A stretch of 64,000 bases of DNA from DATFNI01 sp963712305 (GCA_963712305.1 CAVQHI010000002.1:744001-808000), one strand, 5' to 3'. Counted from the first letter of the stretch, positions 53,395-62,721 are shown. The notes: a model not told the origin generated them from the sequence alone. Translations and numbers: made by a program.

Positions 53395-54165
53395 ATGAAG
53401 AATATAGGATCGAGTGTACCAATCAGTTTAGGTGTATTTTTCTGCATTCTGTTTCTGATGATGCTCGGACGCACGAGCTACGGGCAGATACACAAACTAC
53501 CCAGTGGCGTTATTGTGCTCGAAAATTTCCAAAAGGACACATTAGGTCATTTGCCTTATAACTGGTATGACAGAAATGGTAATACCAAGACCCAGTTTTT
53601 TTCTCCTGAAAAAAGGAATCAGTTTAAGTATAGTATCAAGCAGGATGGGGATAACAAATATCTGGAGTATGACGGGAGTGAGGCACAGCATTTGAATCTT
53701 CCCCTGATCAATCAGAAGGAAATTAACATTGAGGACACTCCAATATTATCCTGGAAGTGGCGCGTCTGGGAAATCCCTAAGGATGGGAATGAGGATATCA
53801 GTAAGAAAAATGACAGTGCCGCAGGCGTTTACGTCGTTTGGGGGTTTACTTCATTGTTTAAAATCCCTAAGTCAGTCAAGTATACATGGAGTTCGACATT
53901 ACCGGTTGGCACGATTCTTTCACATAATTTCAATAATCAGAAGATTATAATCCTGGCAACAGATAGTAACAACCTGGGCAAATGGCTGACATTTCGGCGA
54001 AATATCTACCAGGATTACAAAAATTTGTTTGGCGAGGATCCTCCAGACCGACCTATAGCAATCCTGATTTTAAGTGATGGTGATTCGACACATAGCTTGG
54101 TAAAGGCTGACTACGATGATCTCGAATTAATCCCCGTTAACTCAATCCGTTCGTCAAACGACTGA
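53395..54165 (+). CDS. DUF3047 family exported protein
   Basis: The N-terminal hydrophobic segment (about 10-30, ending YGQ) is a signal peptide. The rest fits DUF3047: FQKDTLGHLPYNWYDR, a core of ILSWKWRVWEIPKDGNE, the YTWSSTLPVGTIL region, and an ending DGDSTHSLVKADYDDLEL like a concanavalin-type beta fold. Function is unknown. Length 256 aa is usual. It stands between dnaG and the inositol monophosphatase gene with gaps of about 140-160 bases. Confidence 0.8.
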   Translation: MKNIGSSVPISLGVFFCILFLMMLGRTSYGQIHKLPSGVIVLENFQKDTLGHLPYNWYDRNGNTKTQFFSPEKRNQFKYSIKQDGDNKYLEYDGSEAQHLNLPLINQKEINIEDTPILSWKWRVWEIPKDGNEDISKKNDSAAGVYVVWGFTSLFKIPKSVKYTWSSTLPVGTILSHNFNNQKIIILATDSNNLGKWLTFRRNIYQDYKNLFGEDPPDRPIAILILSDGDSTHSLVKADYDDLELIPVNSIRSSND

Positions 54166-54323
54166 TGGTTCGTCAATTTCACTGTGTCTGTTGCTTATAA
54201 CAGCGGATCTTCGCTCTGCATTGAATTGACATAAAATCACATGAAGAATTTGTTACTTTAGTACAAGTACAAATAAGTTGCGTTCTTAGTGGAATATTTT
54301 CAACACATTAAACAAGTGAATTC

Positions 54324-55133
54324 ATGAGTCACGAACTGGAAATAGCCCGAAAAGCGGCATTCGCAGCAGCCGACCTTATCCGCGACTACCATACCGAACA
54401 CAGTGGATTGGGTATCCGATACAAGGGACGCCATGATTTAGTGACAAAGGCCGATATTGCCAGTGAGGAGATCATTCTTTCTTATATCAAAGATGCTTTT
54501 CCTGATGACGAAATACTTGCTGAAGAGTCCACCGGTGTAGAAGCACTAAGCGATCGGCGTACATGGATAGTTGATCCTATAGATGGTACAACGAATTTTG
54601 CTCATGAATTTCCTCTTTTTTGTGTATCGATTGCGTTATATCAGAATAAGTCGGCTCTGATGGGACTTGTGTACGAAGTGAATCAAGGTGAGCTGTTTAC
54701 TGCCGAGAAAGGAGACGGGGCCAAATTAAACGGAAAGCCGATCGAAGTCTCGGATATTACGCAACCGGATGAGGCTTTATTCGGTACCGGATTCCCCTAC
54801 CGCGACCTGGAGTTGATCGACGATTACCTTCAGCTTTTTAAAGTTTTCATGGAAGAAACACAGGGTGTACGCCGTCCTGGTACAGCCGCATATGATCTCT
54901 GTTGTGTTGCAGCGGGCCGTTTTGATGGTTTCTATGAATATGCGCTTGCTCCGTGGGATGTCGCAGCAGCATCACTCATTGTTCGGGAAGCCGGGGGGCT
55001 TGTCTCAGATTGGGAAGACGATCAAAAATGGTTGTTTGGCAAGAGAATCATAGCTGGCAATCCTGAGATGCACAAATATATTCTGGGCAGGATTCAGGAT
55101 ACTATTCCGGCTGAATATCGTAAGAGTAAGTAA
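54324..55133 (+). CDS. suhB: Inositol monophosphatase family protein
   Basis: This Mg-dependent phosphatase fold hydrolyses inositol phosphate or related sugar phosphates. The metal motifs are complete: LAEESTG (Glu), WIVDPIDGTTNFAHEFP (Asp-Ile-Asp-Gly-Thr) and APWDVAAASLIVREAGG (Asp). Length 269 aa is typical for SuhB-type enzymes. The symbol suhB is given by similarity; physiological substrate is not certain. It ends five bases from the convergent bshB1 stop. Confidence 0.85.
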   Translation: MSHELEIARKAAFAAADLIRDYHTEHSGLGIRYKGRHDLVTKADIASEEIILSYIKDAFPDDEILAEESTGVEALSDRRTWIVDPIDGTTNFAHEFPLFCVSIALYQNKSALMGLVYEVNQGELFTAEKGDGAKLNGKPIEVSDITQPDEALFGTGFPYRDLELIDDYLQLFKVFMEETQGVRRPGTAAYDLCCVAAGRFDGFYEYALAPWDVAAASLIVREAGGLVSDWEDDQKWLFGKRIIAGNPEMHKYILGRIQDTIPAEYRKSK

Positions 55134-55138
55134 ATTCA

Positions 55139-55900
55139 CTAGCGCATTGGCTTATTCTTTCTGAAGATCTCCAGATCTGATAAGGGAACCGGACCACCGT
55201 GATATTTGAATGGCTCACCGAATTCAACTCCGATCATGTGGCCGTAAAACCGGGCACGGGCTATAATACTCTCAAAGAATCGGTTACCAGAGATATACGT
55301 TTGGGGACCATCATCGGATTCAGGCACATTAAATTGTGACTTGAACGACAGAATGGCTTTTTTCTTTAGAGCGATTGTGTCAGAGACATCATAAACAAAG
55401 TCTGGTTCAAAAGTACGGTCCTGCATGTAATGGAGAATGTGATATGGCCTCCATTTTTCCTGTGTTTCACCGTTTTTATCCTCTGTCTGAATCATTTTGA
55501 GACCACTGTAAAAGAAAGCGTCAATAAGCAGACGAGTCGCGTTACCGTGGTCCGGATGCCGGTCGTCCGGAGCCGTAATAAAACAGATATCGGGTCGATA
55601 GCGGCGCAGGGCCTGAATGATAACTTTGCGATGCTCAGGAGTGTTATCAAGAAGTGTGTCTGGAAGTCCAAGATTATCTCGTATCGATAATCCAAGTGCT
55701 TTAGCCGCATTCTGAGATTCATCGAGACGTTGCTCGGGAGTCCCGCGTGTTCCCATGTCGCCTCGGGTGAGATCTACAACACCGACCTTTAACCCTTGTT
55801 TAACCAGCGCGGCTAAAGTGCCCGAACAACATAACTCCGTATCGTCAGGGTGAGCGGCCCAGGCAAGCACGTCCAGTTTCTCCACACTATTATGATTCAT
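55139..55900 (-). CDS. bshB1: Bacillithiol biosynthesis deacetylase BshB1
   Basis: BshB removes the acetyl group from GlcNAc-malate in bacillithiol synthesis. The zinc site AAHPDDTELCCSGTLA at about residue 15 is the PIG-L family signature, and the third histidine is in DDRHPDHGNATRL. The features VDLTRGDMGTRGT and the ending HMIGVEFGEPF are typical of the BshB1 group found in Bacteroidota and Firmicutes. Length 253 aa. The other bacillithiol genes (bshA, bshC) are not in the window. Confidence 0.88.
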   Translation of the reverse strand: MNHNSVEKLDVLAWAAHPDDTELCCSGTLAALVKQGLKVGVVDLTRGDMGTRGTPEQRLDESQNAAKALGLSIRDNLGLPDTLLDNTPEHRKVIIQALRRYRPDICFITAPDDRHPDHGNATRLLIDAFFYSGLKMIQTEDKNGETQEKWRPYHILHYMQDRTFEPDFVYDVSDTIALKKKAILSFKSQFNVPESDDGPQTYISGNRFFESIIARARFYGHMIGVEFGEPFKYHGGPVPLSDLEIFRKNKPMR

Positions 55901-56003
55901 ATGACAAGTGTATCTTGTTTTAAATTATTTGACGCTGCAATGTAACGAAATGAAATCTTTTTCGTAGACTTCAGGATAATGCACGTTGTATCATTAATTA
56001 CAT

Positions 56004-57236
56004 ATGTTTTATTTTTTTAAAAACATTTACGAGGGGCTGAAAATAGCGTTACATGCTATCTGGGCCAACAAGTTAAGAGCATTTCTTACAACATTCGGTA
56101 TTATCATCGGTATTGTATCGGTGACGACAATGGCTACTGTGATTGATGGCATCAACAGAGGTTTTGAGTCGAGTCTCGATATGCTTGGTAAAGATGTGCT
56201 GTATGTACAGAAATGGCCGTGGTCATTCGGATCGAATTACAAGTGGTGGGATTACATCAACCGCCGTGAGATGAAGGCGGATTATGCAGATAAGATCATG
56301 GAATACAGCCGGTACGCCAGTGCCGTTGCCCCGATGGCAGGAAGAGGTGTTGGCATTAAGTATGAGGATAATGAAGCCAATAATGTCCAAATGACCGGAA
56401 CAACGACATCGTACATGAAAACATCGAATGCAAATATTGATGAGGGACGTTTCTTTACCGATGAAGAGAGTCGTGCCGGCCGGCAGGTATGTATTATTGG
56501 TGCAGATGTTGCTGACGCTTTATTTACGTATGGGAATCCTCTTGGAAAGACGATACGTGTCGACGGTTACAATTTTGAAGTCATCGGATTACTTGAGAAA
56601 CAAGGAAAGTTTTTAGGTTTGGAAAGTTTCGACAATCAGATCATTGTGCCTTTGAATGCTTATAAAAAATACTTCAGCATAAGAAGGAACATGACGCTCC
56701 AGGTAAAATATCCGTCCGATCAGGCACTCCAGGCAGGGCAGTATGAACTGGAAGGAATAATGCGGCGCGTCCGCCAGCTTGATCCGTTACAGAAAGATGA
56801 CTTTGCAATCAACAAGCTGGATCTTTTTCGGACGCAGTATGATGCCATGACTAAGGCCATCTACCTGATTGGAATTTTTCTTACAGCCCTGTCCCTGTTT
56901 GTGGGAGGAATCGGAGTTATGAATATCATGTTTGTTTCGGTTAAGGAGCGAACAAAGGAAATTGGAATCCGTAAAGCAATAGGTGCAAGATCATCCCAGA
57001 TTCTGATTCAGTTTCTGATTGAGGCAATCATCATATGTTCATTGGGGGGAGTGATAGGTGTTTTGCTAACGGGTGTAATTGCTCATTTCATCAATAAAGT
57101 TTTTGTTGCCTACATGGACTGGACGACCATTGTGGTAGCCTTCGTGATCACTACGCTAACCGGAATCGTATTTGGTTACCTGCCAGCCCGGAAGGCCGCC
57201 AGTTCGGATCCCATCGAATCACTCCGTTATGAATGA
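56004..57236 (+). CDS. ABC transporter permease, MacB/FtsX type
   Basis: The protein has the MacB layout: one N-terminal membrane helix (about 17-40, within KLRAFLTTFGIIIGIVS), a periplasmic MacB_PCD domain of about 240 residues, and three C-terminal helices in an FtsX domain with MNIMFVSVKERTKEIGIRKAIGA. Length 410 aa. Such permeases act in lipoprotein sorting, efflux or envelope mechanotransmission. A second permease follows 18 bases later; no ATPase gene is adjacent. The ATG start is well placed before the first helix. Confidence 0.88.
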   Translation: MFYFFKNIYEGLKIALHAIWANKLRAFLTTFGIIIGIVSVTTMATVIDGINRGFESSLDMLGKDVLYVQKWPWSFGSNYKWWDYINRREMKADYADKIMEYSRYASAVAPMAGRGVGIKYEDNEANNVQMTGTTTSYMKTSNANIDEGRFFTDEESRAGRQVCIIGADVADALFTYGNPLGKTIRVDGYNFEVIGLLEKQGKFLGLESFDNQIIVPLNAYKKYFSIRRNMTLQVKYPSDQALQAGQYELEGIMRRVRQLDPLQKDDFAINKLDLFRTQYDAMTKAIYLIGIFLTALSLFVGGIGVMNIMFVSVKERTKEIGIRKAIGARSSQILIQFLIEAIIICSLGGVIGVLLTGVIAHFINKVFVAYMDWTTIVVAFVITTLTGIVFGYLPARKAASSDPIESLRYE

Positions 57237-57254
57237 TGAATAATTAATAGTCAG

Positions 57255-58478
57255 ATGAATATTCTCGAAATCATTCGAATGGCGTATACTTCACTGACGG
57301 CTAACAAACTGCGGTCTTTGCTTACGATGTTCGCCATTGTTGTAGGTGTTTTTGCCATAATTAGCGCATCGACGGCCGTTCTCGTTTTACAGACTTATTT
57401 CGACAATACGCTGAATGTGATGGGTGGCAACGTTGTATTTATCAGCAAATATCCCGGTGTGATGGTCGGAGGAGATCATGAGAAATACCGTAACCGGAAA
57501 AATATTACGTTCGATGATTTTGAGAAGTTAAAAGATCGGGTTGTTTTGGCCAGATCGGTGAGTCCAAATGAACAGTTTACTTCAACTAAAGTCGAATATG
57601 GTGGAACAGTCACAGACCCTGATATCGGAGTGTATGGGAGTAACGAATATTTCATTTCCAATAATGCCTACAACATTAAGTATGGACGGGATCTGACGCA
57701 AAGTGATATTTCCAGTGCGCGTTCGGTTTGTCTGATAGGAAATGACGTAGTCGAAAAGTTGTTTCCAACCGTTTTCCCTGTAGGGAAAAAAATCAGGATT
57801 GGCGGTCGTCCCTTCACGGTTATTGGAACTGTTGAATCGAAAGGCTCGACATTCGGACAATCTCAGGATAAATTTGTTCTGATACCTTACACTCGTGCTA
57901 TTCAAATTTATGGATCGGACCGGAATATCAGCATACAGGCGCGGTCTCCATCAATGACCCTTGTCCCTGCAACCATCGATGAATTGATTGGATTGATGCG
58001 AACCATCAGAAAGGTGCCGCCCGGTAAGGAGAATGATTTTAATGTTGAGACGAATAACTCCCTAAAAGAAGCATTTGGCAAATTTACTGGTTATCTGTAT
58101 TTGTTTGGGTTTGTTGTTGGCGGCATCGCCTTATTGGGAGCGGGCATTGGTGTCATGAATATTATGCTAGTGTCTGTGACCGAGCGAACACGCGAAATTG
58201 GTATACGAAAAGCTCTGGGAGCAACACGTAAAGCTATCATCTACCAGTTCCTGATAGAAGCAATATTTATTTGTCAGCTGGGAGGAATCATTGGTTTCCT
58301 GATAGGTGTGCTGGGCGGAAATATTCTTGCAGTCGTGATGGATTCACAACTGGTCTTCCCGTGGGTGGCAGCGATAGGCGGAATTGCTGGCTTATCGTTA
58401 ATTGGACTGGCTTTTGGTGTGTTCCCTGCCACGAAAGCTGCCCGGCTCGACCCGGTAGACAGCCTGCGGTACGAATAA
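57255..58478 (+). CDS. ABC transporter permease, MacB/FtsX type (second subunit)
   Basis: This is a paralogue of the preceding protein with the same plan: SLTANKLRSLLTMFAIVVGVF at the N-terminus, a periplasmic domain, and MNIMLVSVTERTREIGIRKALGA before the last helices. The two similar genes in tandem suggest a heterodimeric transporter. Length 407 aa. The cognate ATPase must come from elsewhere in the genome, as the gene after it is a tRNA. Confidence 0.88.
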   Translation: MNILEIIRMAYTSLTANKLRSLLTMFAIVVGVFAIISASTAVLVLQTYFDNTLNVMGGNVVFISKYPGVMVGGDHEKYRNRKNITFDDFEKLKDRVVLARSVSPNEQFTSTKVEYGGTVTDPDIGVYGSNEYFISNNAYNIKYGRDLTQSDISSARSVCLIGNDVVEKLFPTVFPVGKKIRIGGRPFTVIGTVESKGSTFGQSQDKFVLIPYTRAIQIYGSDRNISIQARSPSMTLVPATIDELIGLMRTIRKVPPGKENDFNVETNNSLKEAFGKFTGYLYLFGFVVGGIALLGAGIGVMNIMLVSVTERTREIGIRKALGATRKAIIYQFLIEAIFICQLGGIIGFLIGVLGGNILAVVMDSQLVFPWVAAIGGIAGLSLIGLAFGVFPATKAARLDPVDSLRYE

Positions 58479-58646
58479 TAAAGCTTACCATATACAAAAG
58501 GTTTCATCTTTATGTACGTTTCCTTTTAAGAGATCATTGCTTTTCATTTATAATGCCGTTATTTTTGGAATCTTTCCCGAGAGTGATCGGGACGGGCATG
58601 AGTTCTGAATTGATCTCTCCGGAATAGTTCATTTAGTTTTTTGTCG

Positions 58647-58720
58647 CGGGGCGTAGCGCAGCCCGGTAGCGCATCTGCTTTGGGAGCAGAGGGTCGCAGG
58701 TTCAAATCCTGTCGCCCCGA
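58647..58720 (+). tRNA. tRNA-Pro (anticodon TGG)
   Basis: A complete cloverleaf of 74 bases: acceptor CGGGGCG with CGCCCCG, anticodon arm with loop TTTGGGA, and a T arm GCAGG-TTCAAAT-CCTGT. The discriminator is A; the CCA end is not encoded. It is the first of six tRNA genes. Confidence 0.95.
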
Positions 58721-58878
58721 CAAGATTTAATAACGTTCTTTTATTGATTTTTTTGAGCATGCGATTTGATTTAGAGCTCCAGTGCTAAAAAGGTGTTAGC
58801 AAATATTTTATTGGATATAGTTAAGCCTTTTTAAATTCGAATAGCCAAAGGTGGTAACACCGTTCTATTTCGGGATGA

Positions 58879-58952
58879 GCGCCCGTAGCTCAACAGGATA
58901 GAGCAACTGCCTTCTAAGCAGTAGGTTATGGGTTCGAATCCCGTCGGGCGTA
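58879..58952 (+). tRNA. tRNA-Arg (anticodon TCT)
   Basis: A 74-base cloverleaf with acceptor GCGCCCG and CGGGCGT, anticodon loop CTTCTAA between ACTGC and GCAGT, and T loop TTCGAAT. CCA is not encoded. Confidence 0.95.
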
Positions 58953-59076
58953 CAGGGGTAATTTTGAATTATAAATTTTAAAATTTGAATTATAGTTGCT
59001 GTGGCAAGAGTTATCAAATTCGAGTTTTCGTTCACGTAACTCAAAATTCAGAATTTAAAATTCAAAATTAATACAA

Positions 59077-59147
59077 GGCGACATGGCCGAGTGGCTAGGC
59101 AGAGGTCTGCAAAACCTTTTACGGCGGTTCGAATCCGCCTGTCGCCT
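59077..59147 (+). tRNA. tRNA-Cys (anticodon GCA)
   Basis: A 71-base cloverleaf with acceptor GGCGACA and TGTCGCC, anticodon stem GAGGT/ACCTT with loop CTGCAAA, and discriminator T as expected for tRNA-Cys. CCA is not encoded. Confidence 0.93.
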
Positions 59148-59204
59148 CTTAAATGCTGTATCTGATAAGTATGTTCCCAATGGTGGGGAAGCTCAGATCG
59201 TACC

Positions 59205-59277
59205 GCCGCGTTCGTCTAGGGGTCTAGGACGCCGCCCTTTCACGGCGGTAACACGGGTTCAAATCCCGTACGCGGTA
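59205..59277 (+). tRNA. tRNA-Glu (anticodon TTC), copy 1
   Basis: A 73-base cloverleaf with acceptor GCCGCGT and ACGCGGT, anticodon stem CCGCC/GGCGG with loop CTTTCAC, and T loop TTCAAAT. CCA follows in the genome at 59278-59280, unlike copy 2. Identical to the second copy over its whole length. Confidence 0.95.
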
Positions 59278-59308
59278 CCAACAAGATCTTTTTTTTAATG
59301 TGTGTTAT

Positions 59309-59384
59309 GGAGCATGTAGCTCAGCTTGGTTAGAGCGCTAGATTGTGGCTCTAGAGGCCGTGGGTTCGAGTCCCACCTTGCTCC
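59309..59384 (+). tRNA. tRNA-His (anticodon GTG)
   Basis: A 76-base cloverleaf with anticodon stem CTAGA/TCTAG and loop TTGTGGC. The extra G at position -1 (59309) pairs with discriminator C (59384), the tRNA-His hallmark. The acceptor stem GAGCATG/CTTGCTC has a T-T mismatch at pair 6-67. Confidence 0.92.
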
Positions 59385-59396
59385 CATATCATCGAT

Positions 59397-59469
59397 GCCG
59401 CGTTCGTCTAGGGGTCTAGGACGCCGCCCTTTCACGGCGGTAACACGGGTTCAAATCCCGTACGCGGTA
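59397..59469 (+). tRNA. tRNA-Glu (anticodon TTC), copy 2
   Basis: A 73-base gene identical in every position to copy 1 at 59205. CCA is not encoded here (CAT follows the discriminator). A terminator hairpin follows within two bases, so it ends the tRNA cluster. Confidence 0.95.
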
Positions 59470-59470
59470 C

Positions 59471-59498
59471 ATAAAGCCTCCAGCCAGGGAGGCTTTAT
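59471..59498. terminator. Terminator at the end of the tRNA cluster
   Basis: ATAAAGCCTCC (59471-59481) pairs perfectly with GGAGGCTTTAT (59488-59498) around a six-base loop. It directly follows the last tRNA gene and lies about 75 bases from the stop of the convergent glycosyltransferase gene. Confidence 0.75.
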
Positions 59499-59571
59499 TG
59501 TTTGAAGAAGGCAATGGAGATTGTAGAACCCAATCTTCAACTGTGTAACCGTGGCATTTTTTTTGAAATCT

Positions 59572-60519
59572 TTAAACAATGTCTTTGATATTGATCTTCT
59601 TTTCCTCAGCCTTATGTTTGATGATAAGCTCCCCGAGAAATCCGATCGAAAAGAACTGAACCCCCAGTAATAATAACATGATACCGAAAAGAAATAGCGG
59701 ACGGTTCGTAAGGTATTCATGGAAAAATAGCCGCATCAATGTCAGGTAAAGGGTGATGCCGCCACCGATGAGCAGCGATACCGACCCAATAGAACCAAAG
59801 AAATGCATCGGACGCTGAACAAATTTGTTGATGAACATAAGCGACATTAGATCCAAAAAACCTTTCATGCCTCTCGATACACCAAACTTTGTATGTCCAT
59901 ATTTTCGGGGGTGATGATTCACAACTTTTTCGCCGATCCGGCCAAAGCCTTCCCAATTAGCAAGTAACGGTACATAACGGTGCATTTCTCCATATAGATA
60001 GATACTATCAATAACATCACGACGATAAGCTTTCAGCCCGCAATTGAAATCATGAAGGCGTATTCCGGTCACCCACGAAGTTCCAATATTAAATAGTTTG
60101 GAAGGAATCGTTTTAGAAATGGGGTCATGCCGTTTCTTTTTCCATCCACTGATCAGATCATAATCATTTTGGAGCATGGCTATCATATCGGGAATTTCAG
60201 CAGGATCATCCTGAAGATCTGCATCCATTGTCACAATATAGTCTCCCCGGACTTGTTCAAACCCCTTCTGTAAAGCGGAACTTTTGCCATAATTGCGTCT
60301 GAATTTTAAACCACGGACATCTGAATGTTCCGATGCCAGTTTCCTGATTATCTCCCATGAACCATCATTTGAGCCATCATCGACAAAAATTATTTCAAAT
60401 TTGTATAGGTGCCCAAGAGCCATGTCTACGCTATTATATAGCTCATATAATGATTCCCTTTCATTTAGAAGTGGAATAACGATACTTAACTGCGGCTTTT
60501 CTGCTGAAGTGTTTGACAA
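59572..60519 (-). CDS. GT2 family glycosyltransferase with C-terminal membrane helices (DPM1-like)
   Basis: The N-terminal GT-A domain has LSIVIPLLNERESL, VDDGSNDGSWEI, RNYGKSSALQKGFEQ and MDADLQDDPAEIPDM, which is the usual dolichol/undecaprenyl-phosphate sugar transferase pattern. Two membrane helices near the C-terminus (about 245-265 and 280-300) anchor it. Length 315 aa. It probably transfers a sugar to undecaprenyl phosphate for envelope modification. The start is TTG; no in-frame ATG precedes the conserved strand. Confidence 0.85.
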   Translation of the reverse strand: MSNTSAEKPQLSIVIPLLNERESLYELYNSVDMALGHLYKFEIIFVDDGSNDGSWEIIRKLASEHSDVRGLKFRRNYGKSSALQKGFEQVRGDYIVTMDADLQDDPAEIPDMIAMLQNDYDLISGWKKKRHDPISKTIPSKLFNIGTSWVTGIRLHDFNCGLKAYRRDVIDSIYLYGEMHRYVPLLANWEGFGRIGEKVVNHHPRKYGHTKFGVSRGMKGFLDLMSLMFINKFVQRPMHFFGSIGSVSLLIGGGITLYLTLMRLFFHEYLTNRPLFLFGIMLLLLGVQFFSIGFLGELIIKHKAEEKKINIKDIV

Positions 60520-60610
60520 TGTTATGAATCTTGATTATTTCTCTTTATAAGAAAATGGGTTGTGAATATTTACAGGAATCCAAAATAACTAAATCGTTGA
60601 CTTTTGATCA

Positions 60611-60946
60611 ATGAAAAAACTTTATTACAGTATCGGTGAAGTTAGTGAAATCACCGATGTAGAACCGCACATTTTGCGATACTGGGAAACGCGCTTCGAT
60701 AGCTTAAAGCCAGCCAAGAATCGTTCCGGTAAGAGAATGTACACTGATGATGACATAGAAACCATTATTCGGTTAAAAGGACTGATCCGTGAAAAAAAAT
60801 ATAGCACAGCCGGCGCTCGTCAGGTAATTGAGGGGAAAAAAGCTCGAAATAATGGAGTTGCAGATCAGATAAAATTACCGGTTGGTGTCGTTAAAGATCT
60901 GAGGGAAGTGAAATTGTTTCTAGAAAAACTTATGAATCAACTGTAA
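60611..60946 (+). CDS. MerR family transcriptional regulator
   Basis: The N-terminal winged helix-turn-helix is characteristic: YYSIGEVSEITDVEPHILRYWE followed by PAKNRSGKRMYTDDDIETI. At 111 residues it has only a short coil after the DNA-binding domain and no effector-binding part, so it may act through dimerisation alone or with a partner. MerR-like proteins of this short type are conserved in Bacteroidota. It is 40 bases upstream of the LON-like gene and could be co-transcribed with it. Confidence 0.88.
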   Translation: MKKLYYSIGEVSEITDVEPHILRYWETRFDSLKPAKNRSGKRMYTDDDIETIIRLKGLIREKKYSTAGARQVIEGKKARNNGVADQIKLPVGVVKDLREVKLFLEKLMNQL

Positions 60947-60986
60947 GTACACATACCAAATCCGGAATTTCCTTCAACATAAGCAG

Positions 60987-61625
60987 ATGATAAAATTACC
61001 GGTTTTTCCCTTACCACTCGTTCTCTTTCCCGGCGAAAGGCTAAACCTTCATATTTTTGAGGACCGTTACCGGGAGATGGTCCATTACTGTGTCAAAAAA
61101 AAAATACCTTTCGGAATAACCAGCTACATCAATAATTCTATCTCAAAAGTTGGTTGCGTCTCAAATATCGTGTGGATACACAAAATTTATGACGACGGAC
61201 GCATGGACATTGTATGTGACGGAGGTGATCGCTTCCTGGTTCATGGTTTCGATACTTCAGAATCCTTTTTACAGGCGGTTGTTACCTATTTCCATGATCA
61301 TGAAGAAGATGAAGATCTTGGGCATATAAGGGAAAACATCCGGCCAATGTTGAGAGAAGTCGTATCATTATTGGAGCAAGATTCAGTAACAATAACTGTT
61401 TCCGACGAATCTATTCATTCGTTTCGCATTGTTCATATGGTGGGGTTCGAACTCGCACAAAAACAAAATTTACTTGAGATCAAGTCGGAGAGAGAGCGTC
61501 TCGATTTTATAAGAGAACACCTTGTGAAGGTTCTTCCCAAATACAAGGCTTTGGAAGACGTTAAACGAAAAATTAAAAGCAACGGCCATTTCAGGAATTA
61601 CCCCCCAATTGATTTCAAATTATAA
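60987..61625 (+). CDS. LON peptidase N-terminal (substrate-binding) domain protein
   Basis: The protein is a stand-alone LON substrate-binding (LAN) domain without ATPase or protease parts: it begins LPVFPLPLVLFPGERLNLHIFEDRY and continues to about residue 190. Length 212 aa is typical. Function of these isolated domains is unknown. The stop codon is four bases before the ATG of the MBL-fold gene, so the two are likely one transcript. Confidence 0.87.
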   Translation: MIKLPVFPLPLVLFPGERLNLHIFEDRYREMVHYCVKKKIPFGITSYINNSISKVGCVSNIVWIHKIYDDGRMDIVCDGGDRFLVHGFDTSESFLQAVVTYFHDHEEDEDLGHIRENIRPMLREVVSLLEQDSVTITVSDESIHSFRIVHMVGFELAQKQNLLEIKSERERLDFIREHLVKVLPKYKALEDVKRKIKSNGHFRNYPPIDFKL

Positions 61626-61629
61626 GTTT

Positions 61630-62511
61630 ATGGAATTGTCTTCATGCAATATTGGTCCGTTTAATCTTTTCACTATTGAGACAGGACGATTTGGACTAGA
61701 CGGCGGCGCTATGTTCGGTGTTGTGCCTAAACCCCTGTGGGAAAGATCAATAGAGGCGGATGATAAAAACCGTATTCCTTTGGCTATGCGGTGTCTATTG
61801 GTTGAATCGACGAAAACCAACAAGAAATATCTTATCGATACCGGAATCGGTCATAAGTTCAATGAAAAATTTCAGGGCATCTATAACATCGATCATGAAC
61901 ATACTGATTTGATTAAATCTCTTGATTATCACGGTTTTTCAGTATCGGATGTGACAGATGTTGTATTTACACATCTCCATTTTGATCATTGCGGGGGAGC
62001 GAGTTATAGATCAGGTGGTCAGGAATCAAAACTCACTTTTTCGAAAGCCGGTCATTGGATTACTGAGAGTCACTGGGAAACAGCACTTCAGCCAAATGAC
62101 CGTGAAAGGGCAAGCTTCCTGGATGAAAATATTGATCCTATCCGTCAGCAGTCCAGACTTGAACTGATTTCGGGCAGTTACACCTTTGAAGAAGGATTAT
62201 CAACAATAATTGTAAACGGGCATACGATCGGTCAACAAATGATCAGGATCGAGGGGGACGGGATAAGCCTTTTGTATGCTGCCGACCTGATACCTACTGC
62301 TGCACACATACCGCTGCCTTGGGTTATGGGTTATGATATGCATCCTGTTCAAACACTTGAAGAGAAGAGAACGATCCTTGATGAATGGAGCCAGCCGAAC
62401 CATTATTTATTCCTGGAACATGATGCTTTTAACGAACTTGTCACGATTAAAAAAACTAACGAGAAGTTCTTTGTGGATAGTTTTTTGAGTCTTTCCGATT
62501 TGAATAATTGA
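61630..62511 (+). CDS. MBL-fold metallo-hydrolase
   Basis: The metallo-beta-lactamase fold is shown by the zinc motif THLHFDHCGGASY (HxHxDH) around residue 112, a later Asp in LLYAADLIPTAAHIP and a final His in LFLEHDAF. The N-terminal FTIETGRFGLDGGAMFGVVP resembles lactonase-like or quorum-quenching-type MBL proteins, but the substrate is not predictable. Length about 293 aa. An in-frame TTG overlaps the LON-like stop; ATG 61630 is preferred. Confidence 0.87.
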   Translation: MELSSCNIGPFNLFTIETGRFGLDGGAMFGVVPKPLWERSIEADDKNRIPLAMRCLLVESTKTNKKYLIDTGIGHKFNEKFQGIYNIDHEHTDLIKSLDYHGFSVSDVTDVVFTHLHFDHCGGASYRSGGQESKLTFSKAGHWITESHWETALQPNDRERASFLDENIDPIRQQSRLELISGSYTFEEGLSTIIVNGHTIGQQMIRIEGDGISLLYAADLIPTAAHIPLPWVMGYDMHPVQTLEEKRTILDEWSQPNHYLFLEHDAFNELVTIKKTNEKFFVDSFLSLSDLNN

Positions 62512-62721
62512 ATTATTGTTATAGATCCCAGAGAATTTCTCTCTTTAGAACTAAAAATGCCGTTTATTTACAAATTTGTATTTTGATCCGATGACATTAC
62601 GGGATTATCAACCATAATAGACTTTCTATTAGGTATTTGATCGTGTAAATTTGCCAGCGGTTAAACGGTCAAATGCCGAAACGGCTTTCACCTATAAATT
62701 TTAAACACTTCAAGACGCATA

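Noticed and set aside
59083..59298. Open frame across tRNA-Cys and tRNA-Glu copy 1
   Set aside because: The frame is made of tRNA genes; no protein is expected.
59451..59720. Minus-strand open frame over the last tRNA-Glu and the end of the glycosyltransferase gene
   Set aside because: It overlaps a tRNA, a terminator and a conserved gene in another frame.
62636..62660. TAAATTTG at 62646-62653 as a Bacteroidota -7 promoter element for the export gene
   Set aside because: The -7 match is exact, but no TTTG is found at the right -33 distance, so it may be chance in AT-rich DNA.
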